DNA from: Dipteronia dyeriana
Lineage: Eukaryota > Streptophyta > Magnoliopsida > Sapindales > Sapindaceae
Direction: 5' to 3'
Assembly: GCA_032871835.1 (NCBI GenBank)
Contig: CM065298.1
Coordinates: 99,695,891 to 99,759,890, forward strand
DNA: 64,000 nt
Shown in pieces: positions 23,799-34,284 of the stretch (position 1 is its first letter; each line of letters begins with the position of its first letter). The notes beneath the pieces were generated by a model. That model was given only the letters and a program-made list of their open reading frames with translations. It was not told where the DNA came from and did not search any database. The position numbers and the translations under genes were made by a program.

Positions 23799-25068
23799 TG
23801 TTGGGGGTTTTTCCCTAAAGCTTGTAATTGTAAATGTGATTAGAACATAAATAAAAGAAGTAGTTTATTCATTCAACTTGTCTTATACATTTATATAACA
23901 TGTGTACTTAACATCCAAGATTGTCGGATGTAATTTTGAACTGAGTATATGAATGTCATATAAATATGGATTCAGTTTAAAACGAGCAATTTAAAGAGTC
24001 CGTAGATATCACATAAAATTGGATACTTTATTTGTGGTTAATCTAAAGCTGCAGTCAATTCTGTAATATGTGGTGATCTTGTCCTGGATCATTCATATAG
24101 TGATATGAGAATGGAGGCACCTTGTATGATATGATCATATAAGACTGAGTCACGATCTATATAAATCTCTCACCAAGATCCGTTTCACGTTGAGATAAAT
24201 ATATGTCGACAAATGATAGCTATATATGGGTGATCATAATTCTAAGTGTCTTGTCGACTCCTTTAGGTTAGATCATGGTTTTTGATATACCACAGGTGAG
24301 ATCGGTGTTGCATTCATGATCAAACTTGTGGTTGGGAAGGTTTGTACACAATAGTGGAATTCACTCCTTCTTGTGAGAAGTAGATAGTAGTTTCTTTAAG
24401 GGTTGATTCGAGGATTGAACAATATGATCGCTCTCCTAACTCAGTGAGGAAAGTAGAATTTATTGTTCATTAGATAATATATGGTACTTAGTAGAAAATA
24501 TGTAATTAGAGGGGTATAACAGACATTATGACCTAACTCTAATTTTGAACTACTTATGGATGATTATACCATATGTAATAGTTATATCGATGGACATCGA
24601 GATTATTGGTTTATGTAAAAACATCAACAGTTGAGGGAGTGCAGCTTCAGGTTTTTAGTGGAATAACATAGAAGTTAATAATCATGGAATATTAATTAAA
24701 TAGTTTAATTAATTATTTATAAGGATTATTGGAGCTCAAAATACTGTGGATTCATTAGGTCCTCTTGCTAGCTCGATTGATTAAAGGTAACAAGAGTCAT
24801 CGTTAATTAATATCCGATTAATTGTGTTACGAAAGTGATACGTATTTATTTGGAAATTAATTGAATAATGAGATTATTTAATTAATAAATATTAATGATT
24901 AAATTAATTAAATAATTAGATTATTTAATTATGTGATTACTCATTAAATGGAGGGTGTTGATTGATATTTATTTTTGAATGAAGATAAGATAATTTGATT
25001 ATTTTATTTTTATTAAATCAAATATCTAAATTTGAATTTAATTTTAAATTCATAATACTTATTATCCT
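23799..25068 (+). repeat. 3' LTR of Copia element 1, truncated
   Basis: It aligns with 9217-~10500, including the AT-rich block ending ACTTATTATCCT. After that the sequence is pararetrovirus-like, so about 450 bp of the LTR is missing. Confidence 0.85.
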
Positions 25069-25950
25069 AATTGATATATCAGATGGTGACCCTTTCGACA
25101 ATGGTGACCCCTCCACATACTTCGGTCACGACCCATAAAGCATCGCCTAATATGACAAAAGCAGACAATTATTACATATCATGACAAAGCAAAATAAATC
25201 AGATGTTGACAGAGAATCTCTCCCCTTTCCACGTAACAGACGCAGACAACAGACAGACTCACCAGATAAGGCTTATCTTCCAGCGTGGATCAATTATTTA
25301 ACCATAGTTGACCGACACAATACCAGAGTTCCTTTAAGTAACTAAGGTTACTTTTATAGCCTATATAAGTGATTGCCGGTTTCATTCAAGGACAAGTTCA
25401 GTTAGAAGTTCAATTTTTATCATCATAGAATTTGCTCTGCGAAGCAATCTTTTCTTTTCTCTCTATTTTGTAAAATTTTCTTGAAACATTAAATACAAGT
25501 GTGACTATTTCTACAAAGACATCTTTGTTGTCAGACTATTGTTCTGTAAGCATTGTAAGACATTATTCCTCTATCTTTTTTATGATCTATCATCTATTAT
25601 TTTCTGGTCTGAGTATATAGGTGGAAACCCAGACATATCTGTACGCGGTTGTATTATACCGAATAGGATAAACTTGCGGTGTAACAACGCCACGTACTCA
25701 TTAGGACCATTGTTGTTTATTTTATAATACTGTATTGACGTATATTTGAACAGTTGCTTGATCAATTATCTCTCTGTTTTTCCCCTATGCTTTTAATTGT
25801 GCTTTATTTTGTTCTGTGGTTTCTGTTATACATATTCGTGTTCCGTTTTGGTATATATATGGGACGTTTACATTGCCAACGACTCTTTCTTGGATGAAAT
25901 ACTCAAGCATGAGTATCCATGTGAGGTTGAATTAGACAAAAAATAAGAAC
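25069..25950 (+). promoter_or_regulatory. Pararetrovirus-like promoter and leader, plus strand
   Basis: A TATATAA box at 25362-25368 follows a GC-richer region with several TGAC words. About 40 bp later come CT-rich and short-ORF-rich sequences like a viral leader. A short coding-like stretch at about 25875-25945 ends in a stop. Orientation is opposite to the viral reading frames next to it. Promoter activity is inferred only from layout. Confidence 0.5.
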
Positions 25951-25967
25951 AGGTCTGGGTAGAATTC

Positions 25968-26342
25968 CTAGGAATCTGGTCGGTTGACATTTGAAACCCA
26001 TAAAGAAAAGCTTTCCTTTACGGGAGAAGGAAGAAGGTCAATAATAGGTCCAAATTTGTCCCACCATTCTAAGAACCAGAATGGAAGATCGATGAGAAAA
26101 TTTTTGTCGAAATAAATGAACCAGGAAAGGGTGTTTCCAGGGTTCTGTCCATGGAAGAACTTTGTCCAGGCATCTCTGTAATCCCAATAGGAAAAACTAG
26201 AGACATGAAAAATCCGGCTAAAATTTCTTGTTGAATTTGGGTCGCCACCCCAATGTTCTAGAGTGAGGATTTTACAAATCTTAACTTTTCTGAAAAGCAG
26301 ATAAAAGTGATTGCCATCTAGTAAAAATCTGTTTTGAGACAA
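25968..26342 (-). pseudogene. Pararetroviral ORF 3' part, shifted frame
   Basis: This 124-codon frame is rich in aromatic residues (FWFLEWWDKFG, WVSNVNRP) and overlaps the end of the RT frame in another register. Such a segment commonly follows RNase H in plant caulimovirid-like polyproteins found in genomes, so the polyprotein appears frameshifted near 26290. Confidence 0.6.
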
Positions 26343-28158
26343 GGTTTTTTACATCCTTTTTCAAAATAAATTTAGCTGACTGGCAGTCAACTCTCAATAA
26401 AAAAATTTGATTTATTAAATCATCTTGTAATTTTTGAATAGTCAAAACAATAGACAATATTTCTTTTTTCACGGTAGAGTATTTTTTCTGTGTCTCATTC
26501 CATGATCCAGAAACATATCTAACTAATCTTTCTTGGTCATTGATTTTCTGTTTTAGTATACCACCATAACCAATATCCGATGCATCGTTTTCTACTGTTT
26601 TTGGAGCATCAGGGTGACAAATGGTCAAACATGGAAGTCTCTTGACATAATTTTTTATGTGTAAAATAGCTTTAGTGTGTTCCTCAGTCCATGGAGGTGG
26701 ATTTGCTTTTAATCTTTGGAAAAGTGGCTTACATATGATACTAAGCTCTTTATAAAAATTTGAAATGTAATTTAGGCAACCTAAAAACCTTTGAAGCTGT
26801 TTTTTGTCTCTTATTTCGTCTGGGAACTTATCAGCAAATTCTAGGCTTATGTGGATAGGAATGATGGTTCCTCTCTTAATATTGTTGCCTAAAAACCTAA
26901 TATTGGTATGAAAAAGGGTGATTTTGGGGGCAGAAATGACTAACCCATGATGTTTGATAATTTTGTAAAAGGTCTCTAAATGTTTCCAATGTTGGTCAAT
27001 GGTCTTAGAAAATATTAATACATCGTCTATGTAAACAATAGAGAACTCAGAATAAGGATTAAAAATATTATTCATGATGCATTGGAATTCGCTGGGAGCA
27101 TTCTTCAAACCAAAAGGCATTACATTCCACTCATATTGTCCAAATTGGACTGAAAATGCAGTTTTATAACGGTCTGCTTCTGCAATTTGGATTTGCCAAA
27201 ATCTTGATTTCATGTCAAATTTTGAAAAGATGATGGCATCATATAATCTTTTTAATAAATCAGATTTATTTGGAATAAGGTATCTAATCCATAATAAAGC
27301 ATCATTCAAAGATTTATAATTAATGACTAATCTAGGGATTCCTCTTTCTATTTCGGCGTTCTTTTGGACATAAAAAGCAGGGCAACTCCATGGAGATTTG
27401 GAGGTCCTGATTAATTTTTTGTCAATTAAGTCTTGTATTTCTTTTTTACAATATTCAATCAAACTTGAAGACATTTGTATAGGTCTGGCTTTTGTAGGGA
27501 TCCCATTTTCACTAAAGTCTTTGGTGTAGGGTAAAGTTACGATATGTCTTTTTTTGTCCCAGAAAGCATTTGGAATATTGGAACAGACTTCTTTTTCTAG
27601 TTTCTTTTTAAAATCCGTTATCTTTTCTTGGATGGATGGTTCTTTGATTCTTTCATCTTGTTTTTGAAATTTTAAATCGTCTTTTAAAAAGGCTAATTGA
27701 TTTTGTTTCCTGGTCAAGGTGGCAATACAGTTGTTAATAGGCTCAGAGCAAATGTTATCATTTCTTAAAGTGTTAAGGTCTTTAACAAGGATAGGGAAGA
27801 GGAAAGGGAATAAGATTTCCTTTCCTAAATATTCAGTTACAAGACCTTCGGCAATGACTTTAAACGGTGATATTAAATATAGAAAAGGTAATCTTAGAAT
27901 GACATTTTGGGAAAGGGTTTTTACTTCAATAAAATCGTTATTGTAACAGACTCCACTATTGCAAACTTTGACATTAGTGAGTTTATAATTTATGTCAAGT
28001 CGGATTTTATTAGCACCATATAAAGATTCAGTGGTGGCTTCAAGATACTTTGTAGGGACTAAAAATTCCACAATACAATTTAAGTCTGCTCCTGTGTCGA
28101 TAAGTGCAGTGGCACGAATATTATAATTAGCAGCAATCCCTAACATCAATTTCAACAT
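26281..28158 (-). CDS. Endogenous caulimovirid protease-RT-RNase H reading frame
   Basis: This 625-codon uninterrupted frame has a retroviral-type aspartic protease at its start (DTGA at residues 21-24). A reverse transcriptase core follows, with the YIDD catalytic motif near residue 376 and the upstream MPFGLKNAP motif. RNase H follows, with an early Asp-containing segment (ENDASDIGYGG) and a later DCQS segment. The order is that of Caulimoviridae ORF, and the first Met probably lies inside a formerly longer frame shared with the coat part. That it is open over 1.9 kb is unusual for an old copy. It lacks an intact coat, movement and C-terminal part here, so it is a relic, not a complete virus. 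Confidence 0.85.
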   Translation of the reverse strand: MLKLMLGIAANYNIRATALIDTGADLNCIVEFLVPTKYLEATTESLYGANKIRLDINYKLTNVKVCNSGVCYNNDFIEVKTLSQNVILRLPFLYLISPFKVIAEGLVTEYLGKEILFPFLFPILVKDLNTLRNDNICSEPINNCIATLTRKQNQLAFLKDDLKFQKQDERIKEPSIQEKITDFKKKLEKEVCSNIPNAFWDKKRHIVTLPYTKDFSENGIPTKARPIQMSSSLIEYCKKEIQDLIDKKLIRTSKSPWSCPAFYVQKNAEIERGIPRLVINYKSLNDALLWIRYLIPNKSDLLKRLYDAIIFSKFDMKSRFWQIQIAEADRYKTAFSVQFGQYEWNVMPFGLKNAPSEFQCIMNNIFNPYSEFSIVYIDDVLIFSKTIDQHWKHLETFYKIIKHHGLVISAPKITLFHTNIRFLGNNIKRGTIIPIHISLEFADKFPDEIRDKKQLQRFLGCLNYISNFYKELSIICKPLFQRLKANPPPWTEEHTKAILHIKNYVKRLPCLTICHPDAPKTVENDASDIGYGGILKQKINDQERLVRYVSGSWNETQKKYSTVKKEILSIVLTIQKLQDDLINQIFLLRVDCQSAKFILKKDVKNLVSKQIFTRWQSLLSAFQKS

Positions 28159-28206
28159 ACCATTTTTGTATTCTAACTTCTTGTATAGAATTGATCTGGT
28201 CTATAC

Positions 28207-29040
28207 TTAGAAGTTTTGCTGGTTACTACTTTCAGGTTCTTTGTTAATTTCTTTGTCAGATTCATCTGAACTGTTAAATTCAACAGTTTCTTTTTTGTGG
28301 GATATTTTTGTAAATTGTTTATTAATAGCATCCGTTACTTGTAATTCTTGTACTTGTATCTTTAGGATTTTTATTTCATCTTTAATGTTAAGGATTTCTT
28401 TTTGTAAGTCAGGGATGATAACCTTTCTAGATTTATTATGAAATTTTCCTAAAACATTTTGTTCAAAATCTGGTGTTTCAAAAGGGGCATTTTTGAAAGG
28501 TTTTGCTTCGTTAAATGGTCTATTGTTATTACTTGTAGAGGGTTCGTCTGTGATCCTTTTCTGTAATTGTCTAATGTATTGGGCTTTTTGTATAGGGTCT
28601 TTTATACTATCTATCATACCAATCATAAGAGAATAGTCGTATTTATCAAGAACATTAATTTCCTTACAAAAGCAAGGTTGGGTTTCTGGTTCGGTACTAT
28701 ATGAGGAGGATGATGTTTCTGAATCTGAAGAGGATTCATTTATTATTAGGACTTCATTGTCTGAGGAAGATGAGGTACAAGAATTAGGGGTCTTTGAGTC
28801 AGTATATAAGGCTTGTATAGTTTTTTCTTTGGTTTGGTCATCTAAATCTAGACTGTTTATCTTTTTCTTTTGCTCAGGACATTTATTAGCATAGTGTCCT
28901 TCTTTGCCACACTTAAAACATTTGTTAGATTTTTTATAGGAATTTTTATAATGTTTTTTAGATTTTTTAGGGGACCATGATTTCTTTTTAGGAGACCAGA
29001 TTATACCTCCTTTCTTATCAGCTTTACGATTCCTGTCCAC
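28207..29040 (-). pseudogene. Caulimovirid coat protein C-terminal part with zinc knuckle
   Basis: A 277-codon frame starts with a basic, Lys-rich region. A CCHC zinc knuckle (C41, C44, H49, C54) binds nucleic acid in this family. An acidic Ser-rich region and a coiled-coil-like stretch (about residues 205-240, KEILNIKDEIKILKIQVQEL) follow. It ends about 50 bp before the RT frame. It is separated from its N-terminal part (29073-29294) by a frame change. Confidence 0.78.
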
Positions 29041-29072
29041 TCTATATTTGTATTTCTTAGGCCAGTTATAAT

Positions 29073-29294
29073 TTATATAAGGTCTTTTCTTCTTTTTGCT
29101 AGATGGTAATTTGTCAAAACCAAATTGTTTGCACCATGAACCTGTTCTTTCCTAGTTGTTAATTTTTGTTTCTTAAGTTGACTTTTAAGTCTAAGATCGT
29201 TGCAAAGTTGCATGGCAACGATATTTATGGATGCTATGATTTCACCATAAGTCCAAGTATTTAAATCTATTTGGGACCAATCGGACCAGCCCAA
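29073..29294 (-). pseudogene. Caulimovirid coat protein N-terminal fragment
   Basis: A 73-codon frame (TYGEIIASINIVAMQLCNDL and following Lys-rich residues) resembles the core part of the coat region. The frame is lost near 29130-29150, before the zinc-knuckle part. Viral similarity stops at about 29297, where the fold-back element begins. Confidence 0.65.
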
Positions 29295-29404
29295 ATTGTC
29301 ACGTTTTTAAACGTCTTTGCTATATTAGTCACTTTAGTCCCTTATTCTTTCAGGGTTCGATTGGTACGCGGGACATGACAGGACAATAATATATATATAT
29401 ATAA

Positions 29405-30007
29405 TGTAAGAAGCAGGGTGCACACCGCGACGTAGACCGTGGAAACAATGTATCTTGCTCATATCAGGAATGTTGTGCGAGGAAATAAGAAAGTTGTTTT
29501 CTTCTGAGAGTTCTTTTTCTAATCAGAAAAGGAAAGAGTTTGTCTTCATTAAGAATAAGAAATTCATGTACTTGAAGGAAAAAGATTTCTCCTTAACAAG
29601 AAGACTTGTCATAAATAGGAAATAATATTTATGTGGAACAAGTAATTCTTGTACGTTTAGGAGTAGGATTTCCTCTTATGTTCAACTCCCTGTAACTAGT
29701 ATAAATAGACTTTGTATCTAGGTTATTTTGTGTGTAGAGCAAAAATAACACTATGTAACATCAGAGAGTGAAGAGATCCGGAGAGGGATCAAAGAAATAT
29801 CAGTGGATCAAGTTAGAGATCTGTGGGTGATATTCAGGGGAGACCTAGGGGATATTGTGGGGTTCTTGGTGAGGATCTTGTGAGCGTGGTTTAGGGTTTG
29901 GGTGTGAGAGAGAATCTTGGAATATATGGTTGCAACAATTTATCATATAGTGGTCCTGACAGCCCATGGTTTTTTACCCGATCGATTTGGGTTTTCCACA
30001 TATAACA
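29405..30007 (+). mobile_element. Copia LTR fragment (probable solo LTR)
   Basis: It starts TGTAAGAAGCAG and has GTATAAATAGAC as a TATA-like box near 29700. It continues with GGTTTTTTACCCGA and GGGTTTTCCACAT words typical of Tork-like Copia LTR U5 regions. The right boundary is uncertain because a palindrome follows. Confidence 0.5.
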
Positions 30008-30010
30008 TAT

Positions 30011-30088
30011 TATATATATAACAACACAGACTATAATATTATATATATTAATATATATAATATTATAGTCTGTGTTGTTATATATATA
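30011..30088. repeat. Perfect 78-bp palindrome
   Basis: All 39 positions from 30011-30049 pair with 30050-30088, with no loop. The arms contain ACAACACAGACTATAATATT, so this is not only TA repeat. Confidence 0.95.
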
Positions 30089-30608
30089 AGAGGGGTATTC
30101 TGGTCATTTGAATCTCTTGTTTCGTCATATCCCAGTCATACCAAATGCATAACAGTACAGTTTATAGTTCTGCCCAGACCTTTTAAACACAACATAAAAC
30201 AACATGTCCAGTCCTGTCATGTCCTGTCCTGTCCTGTCCAGTCAAGTCCCACATTGTCTTATCCCATCTCCGTGCCAAACGCACCCACCCTCAAAATATA
30301 TCACTTTAGTCCATTTGACCTTAAAATAGCGGTCAACTATAACGGAATGAGTAAAAATACTAATTTACCCTTATTGTTATTTTTAAAATTTTATCTTTTA
30401 GTCCCTATAGTTTTAATAATAGCTGGTGTACCCCTGAAAAAAATTAAAATGTTTCCATCAAGATTTGAACCATGGTTGAGAGACACAAAGACACAATCTC
30501 TAACCAACTTAGCTATATTAGTTCATTGTTGTTTGTTGATTTAAACGTATATATAGTTATATAATTTGTTTAAACTAATTTAAATCAATTTATATAATTG
30601 AAAATAAA

Positions 30609-30647
<39 letters not shown>

Positions 30648-31247
30648 TAAACTCATATTTAATAAATAATATATAAAAACATATTTATGAAAATAAAAAA
30701 GAAAATAAGAAAACAAAAGGAAACTCAGAAAATCAAAAAAATCAAAGCCCGTAATTTTTTTTTTACATTTTTTTTTCCTTTTCAAAAAATATATTATTTC
30801 AATTTGATTAAGAAAACCCCAGAAAATCAAAACCCATAAATTGAAAAGGGAAAAAAATCAACAACAACAAAAAAATAATGATTTTTTTTATGTTTGTTTC
30901 CTTTGTTTCCTTTATTTCCTTTTGTTTTGTTATTTCCTTTTTCATTTTCATAAATAGTTTTATATATTATTATTATATATGATTTTATTTTAAATGATAT
31001 AAATATGAGTTTATTATTATTTATTTACTGATTGTTGATTTTGTTTCCCTTTTCAATTTATAGGCATTGATTTTCTGGGTTTTTTTTATCGAATTGAAAT
31101 AATTTATTTTTTTGAAAATGGAAAAAAATCCAAAAAAAAAAAGAATAAAATTTACGGGTTTTGATTTTTTGGATTTTGTTTTGTTTTGTTATTTTCTTTT
31201 TTATTTTTATAATTATTTTATATATATTATTATTAAATATGAGTTTA

Positions 31248-31252
<5 letters not shown>

Positions 31253-31298
<46 letters not shown>
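31253..31298. repeat. (TA)n microsatellite
   Basis: This is a TA run of about 46 bases in the right arm of the fold-back element. A shorter one (30613-30640) lies at the matching place in the left arm. Confidence 0.9.
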
Positions 31299-31301
<3 letters not shown>

Positions 31302-31739
31302 TTTATTTTCAATTATATAAATTGATTTAAATTAGTTTAAACAAATTATATGACTATATACATATATTTAAATCAACAAATCTTCAACAATGAAATAATA
31401 TAGCTCATTTGGCTAGAGATTGTGTTAGGATGTCTCTCAACCATGGTTCAAATCTTGATGGAGGCATTTTAATTTTTTTTCAGGGGTTGATCAGCTATTA
31501 TTGAAACTAGAGGGACTAAAAGATAAAATTTTAAAAATAACAATAAGGGTAAAATAGTATTTTTACTCATTCTGTTATAGTTGACCGTTAGTTTTTATTC
31601 AAATTGACTAAATTGATGTATTTTGTAAAAACAAAGGACTAAAGCGACTAATATAGTAAAGACGTTTAAAAGGGTGACAATTCGTTAAAAAGTAGAGACT
31701 CTAATGATAATACCATATATATATATATATATATATATA

Positions 31740-32277
31740 TGTTATAGGGATTTTTTTGATAGCATGACAAGTCAACATGATTAGATATGCCACGTCACAA
31801 GAGTTAGGAAAGATCAACCAAAGACAATTAATAGGTGATCTCAAGACCGGGGAAGCTAACCGATCGGGTACAAATAACCTGATCAGAGAAACTAGTCGAT
31901 CAGGTAGAGATAACTTGGTCGGGACCATCCAATCGTGATAAAAAAAATGTGGTAAGGATTAGACAATTTGTCAGTTGAACAACGAGTGGGAGGCAACAAC
32001 GACTCAAATACGAAGAAGAATTGTCTTACTCAAACAATGAATCTAGAATTCTAGTTAGAAAAGAACTCAAAACTTCCAGAAGGATAATCTCCAAAACAGG
32101 AAAGAAGACAAAGACGACTTCAACAAATAACCAATCACAATTAAACACTATCAACTTTCCATATTTGTATAACAAGAATTAGGGTTCTATGCATATATAA
32201 ATAGAACCATAATCTCATTGTAAAAGGGAGACATATACGATAACGACAGATATATAACAACACATAGAAAATATACA

Positions 32278-32310
<33 letters not shown>

Positions 32311-32537
32311 TACGCCAAAAAAGGAGAGATTGAGCGTGTAATCCTATTATCATAGTGATTTCTTCTCGCCGTCACCGGCAACCGTGGATGTTTCCTCACC
32401 TTGAGGTTTTACCACGTAAACTCATGTTTGCATGTTTTCTTCTCTTTTTTATATCTTTCTCATAACATCTTCAACAATCTACAAAAACCTGTTAGATGCG
32501 TGATCAATCCTACACAATCCAAAAATCACTGTCAACA
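31740..32537 (+). mobile_element. Solo LTR, Copia (Tork-like)
   Basis: It starts TGTTATAGGG and ends CACTGTCAACA, and it has a TATA-like box in GCATATATAAATAG near 32193 and a (GA)n run at 32279-32310. The flanks are ATATA on both sides, a 5-bp duplication, although the site is a TA repeat. No internal region follows, so it is best read as the product of LTR-LTR recombination. It sits in the TA tract at the left edge of duplicated segment copy 2. Confidence 0.75.
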
Positions 32538-32598
32538 ATATATACTATGATATATCAAATGTCACAGATAACTATAAATAGTATGTCCCTTTAACTTA

Positions 32599-33348
32599 GT
32601 TCCGTTTAGAAAAGCTTATTCAAATAGATCTTTTAAGAGTAGATCTTTTAAAGTAGACATTTTACTAGTAGAGCTTTTAATGGAAAGATGTTGGTTGTTT
32701 GATTGTCAATTAGAAAAAGCTTTTGTAAATGGTAGAATTACTAAAATATTCAAAAACTATTTTAAATGATAGAGTTATATTAGACATTTTAGTGTTATTA
32801 AGGCTCCGTTTGGGAGGACTTCTTCAAGTAGATCTTTTAAAATAAACATTTTACAAGTAGAGCTTTTAATAAGAAGATATTGACTGTTTGATTGTCAATT
32901 AAAAAAGCTTTTGTAAATGGTAAGATTACTAAAATATTCAAAAACTATTTTAAATGATAAGGTTATATTAGAATTTTTATTATTATAAAAAAAGCTCAAA
33001 AGGATCTACTTGGAAAAGCCTAAAATTTGAGTTACTTCAAGTAAACGTAAAACAACTTTTTTAATCATCTAAAAACTCTACTGGGTGACAACCAAGCGAC
33101 ACAATATTTTTTTAAAAGAGTTTTTTTAATTAAAAAAACTTTTTTAGCCAGTAGACAAATTCTTTCAAACGGGCATTAAAAAAAGCTCAAAAATATATAT
33201 TTGAAAAAATCTAAAATTTGAGTTTATTCAAGTAGAAGTAAAACAACTTTTCTAATCATCCAAAAGTTGTATTAAGTGACTACCAAATGACACTAATTTT
33301 TTTTTTAAAAAAATAATAATCAGTAGATAAGCTCTTCCAACCGAACAC
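32599..33348. mobile_element. Harbinger/Tourist-like MITE with a nested relative
   Basis: The ends are inverted (GTTCCGTTTAGAAAAGC; GCTCTTCCAACCGAACAC), and TTA stands on both sides (32596-32598 and 33349-33351). The matching place in copy 1 has a single CTTAAAG, so it is an empty site. TTA target duplications point to PIF/Harbinger. A related element is inserted inside at 32802-33174. Confidence 0.85.
32802..33174. mobile_element. MITE nested in a member of its own family
   Basis: The ends GGCTCCGTTTGG and CAAACGGGC are inverted, and ATTAA flanks both sides. The left half is closely similar to the left half of the host MITE (TTTTACAAGTAGAGCTTTTAAT, GATTGTCAATTA, AAATATTCAAAAACTATTTT). Confidence 0.8.
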
Positions 33349-33570
33349 TTAAAGATTTAATTAAAGAATACAAGAATTAAACACTTTGAAATGTTCATTG
33401 ATTTTTATTTTATTTTATTTTTGACAAAAATCACTTTCTTTCCGATATTTTCTTTGTAAATCTATTAATGAAATGCCATATAATTATATACACCATGTGA
33501 TTGATGTTAACAGGCTCGAACTTCAAAGCTATATAATGTGACTATGTGAGAGACCCGTGAAAGAGAAGAA

Positions 33571-34284
33571 GGCCCAGTTTGACATTGATGTGCTGTGGGG
33601 AGAAGTGCTTTTGGAATTGTTGTGGGGGAAATTGTTTTTGGAATTGTTGTGGGAATAATCATTTGAGTTTTTGGTAAACTGCTTTTCAAAAGTGCTGTGA
33701 GAACTAAAAGCAATTCCAATGTGTTTGGTAAACTGAAGTAAAAGTGTTGTGAGTGTGTAAAATTACTAAAAAGACATAGACATCTAAATGGTGTTAATGT
33801 GCTATACTTTACATTTTTCTTGTTTATTTGTGTTTAGTGTTAAGTTTTATATAATTATGGTACTTTATTGAATTAATTAGTCTCATTTTTTATTCTACTT
33901 TATTGAATTAATTAGTCTTATTATTTATTTATTATTTCTTTTTTATTCTACTTTATTGAATTAATTAGTCCCATTTTTTTTGTAGAGTTATGGCAACAAT
34001 TTTTTTGTATAGAAATGAAAACCCCAATTTTTTTTGTAAGTTTCGTTAAAGGCAAGGATAAAGTTGAAAAGTTGGTAAAATTTTATTTAATATCACTGTA
34101 GGGCGTTTTCTAAAAGCAGAAGTCAAAATACAAAAGCATGTATTTGTAGTTTCTAAAAAACTTAGTTCGAAGAAGCTAAAAGTGACCAAAAGTACTTCCC
34201 CGTGATTTTACAAAACACCATGTTTTTTGTTCAGAATCACTTTTGGCCCCAAAAACAGCTGGGGAAACAATGTCAAACTGAGCC
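33571..34284. mobile_element. 714-bp terminal inverted repeat element
   Basis: The ends GGCCCAGTTTGACATTG and CAATGTCAAACTGAGCC are inverse at 16 of 17 positions. GAA occurs on both sides (33568-33570 and 34285-34287), while copy 1 has a single GAAGTC, giving a clean empty site. A 3-bp duplication suggests Harbinger relatives. No transposase is seen. Confidence 0.85.

Larger units (their letters stand above)
9217..25068 (+). mobile_element. Decayed Copia LTR retrotransposon carrying a nested Gypsy element
   Basis: The two LTRs begin TGTTGAGGG (9217) and TGTTGGGGG (23799) and align in direct orientation. A primer-binding site, TTGGTATCATAGC, follows the 5' LTR, and a purine-rich AAGTGGGAGA precedes the 3' LTR. 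Gag and pol remnants run in the order gag, CCHC, protease, integrase, RT, RNase H at about 19900-23780, the Copia order. The 3' LTR is cut at about 25068, where pararetroviral sequence begins, so the last ~450 bp are missing. The Gypsy element at 12138-18969 sits in the leader. By eye there are about 20 differences over the first ~190 bp of the LTRs, so the element is old. Confidence 0.9.
25069..29297. mobile_element. Endogenous pararetrovirus (caulimovirid) fragment, rearranged
   Basis: The right part (25968-29297) holds coat, protease, reverse transcriptase and RNase H remnants on the minus strand. The left part (25069-25950) looks like a viral promoter and leader on the plus strand. In a caulimovirid genome both belong on one strand, so this integrant is rearranged. 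I find no integrase, as expected for these viruses, and no movement-protein region. It adjoins the truncated Copia LTR on the left and a fold-back element on the right. It is described as an old genomic copy and several frames are broken. Confidence 0.82.
29353..30290. mobile_element. Harbinger-like non-autonomous element inside the fold-back arm
   Basis: The ends are inverted: GGGTTCGATTGGTACG on the left, and CGTGCCAAACGCACCC near the right end with ACCC after it. TCA stands on both sides (29350-29352 and 30291-30293), a 3-bp target duplication of the type made by PIF/Harbinger elements. The interior is split by an LTR fragment and a perfect palindrome. A diverged fragment of its right part recurs near 52333-52410. 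Confidence 0.65.
29298..31680. mobile_element. Large fold-back (long inverted repeat) element
   Basis: The left end (AAATTGTCACGTTTTTAAAC) is the inverse of the right end (31630-31680). Further in, 30294-30640 is the inverse of about 31285-31628 with few differences; shared words include GATTTGAACCATGGTTGAGAGA and CTTTTAGTCCCT. The centre (30640-31280) is AT-rich and also roughly inverted. The left arm is opened by the 938-bp insertion at 29353-30290. No transposase is seen. MULE or Foldback-type origin is possible. Confidence 0.8.

Noticed and set aside
29966..30544. 192-codon plus-strand frame
   Set aside because: It crosses an LTR fragment, the perfect palindrome and a transposon border, so it cannot be one gene.
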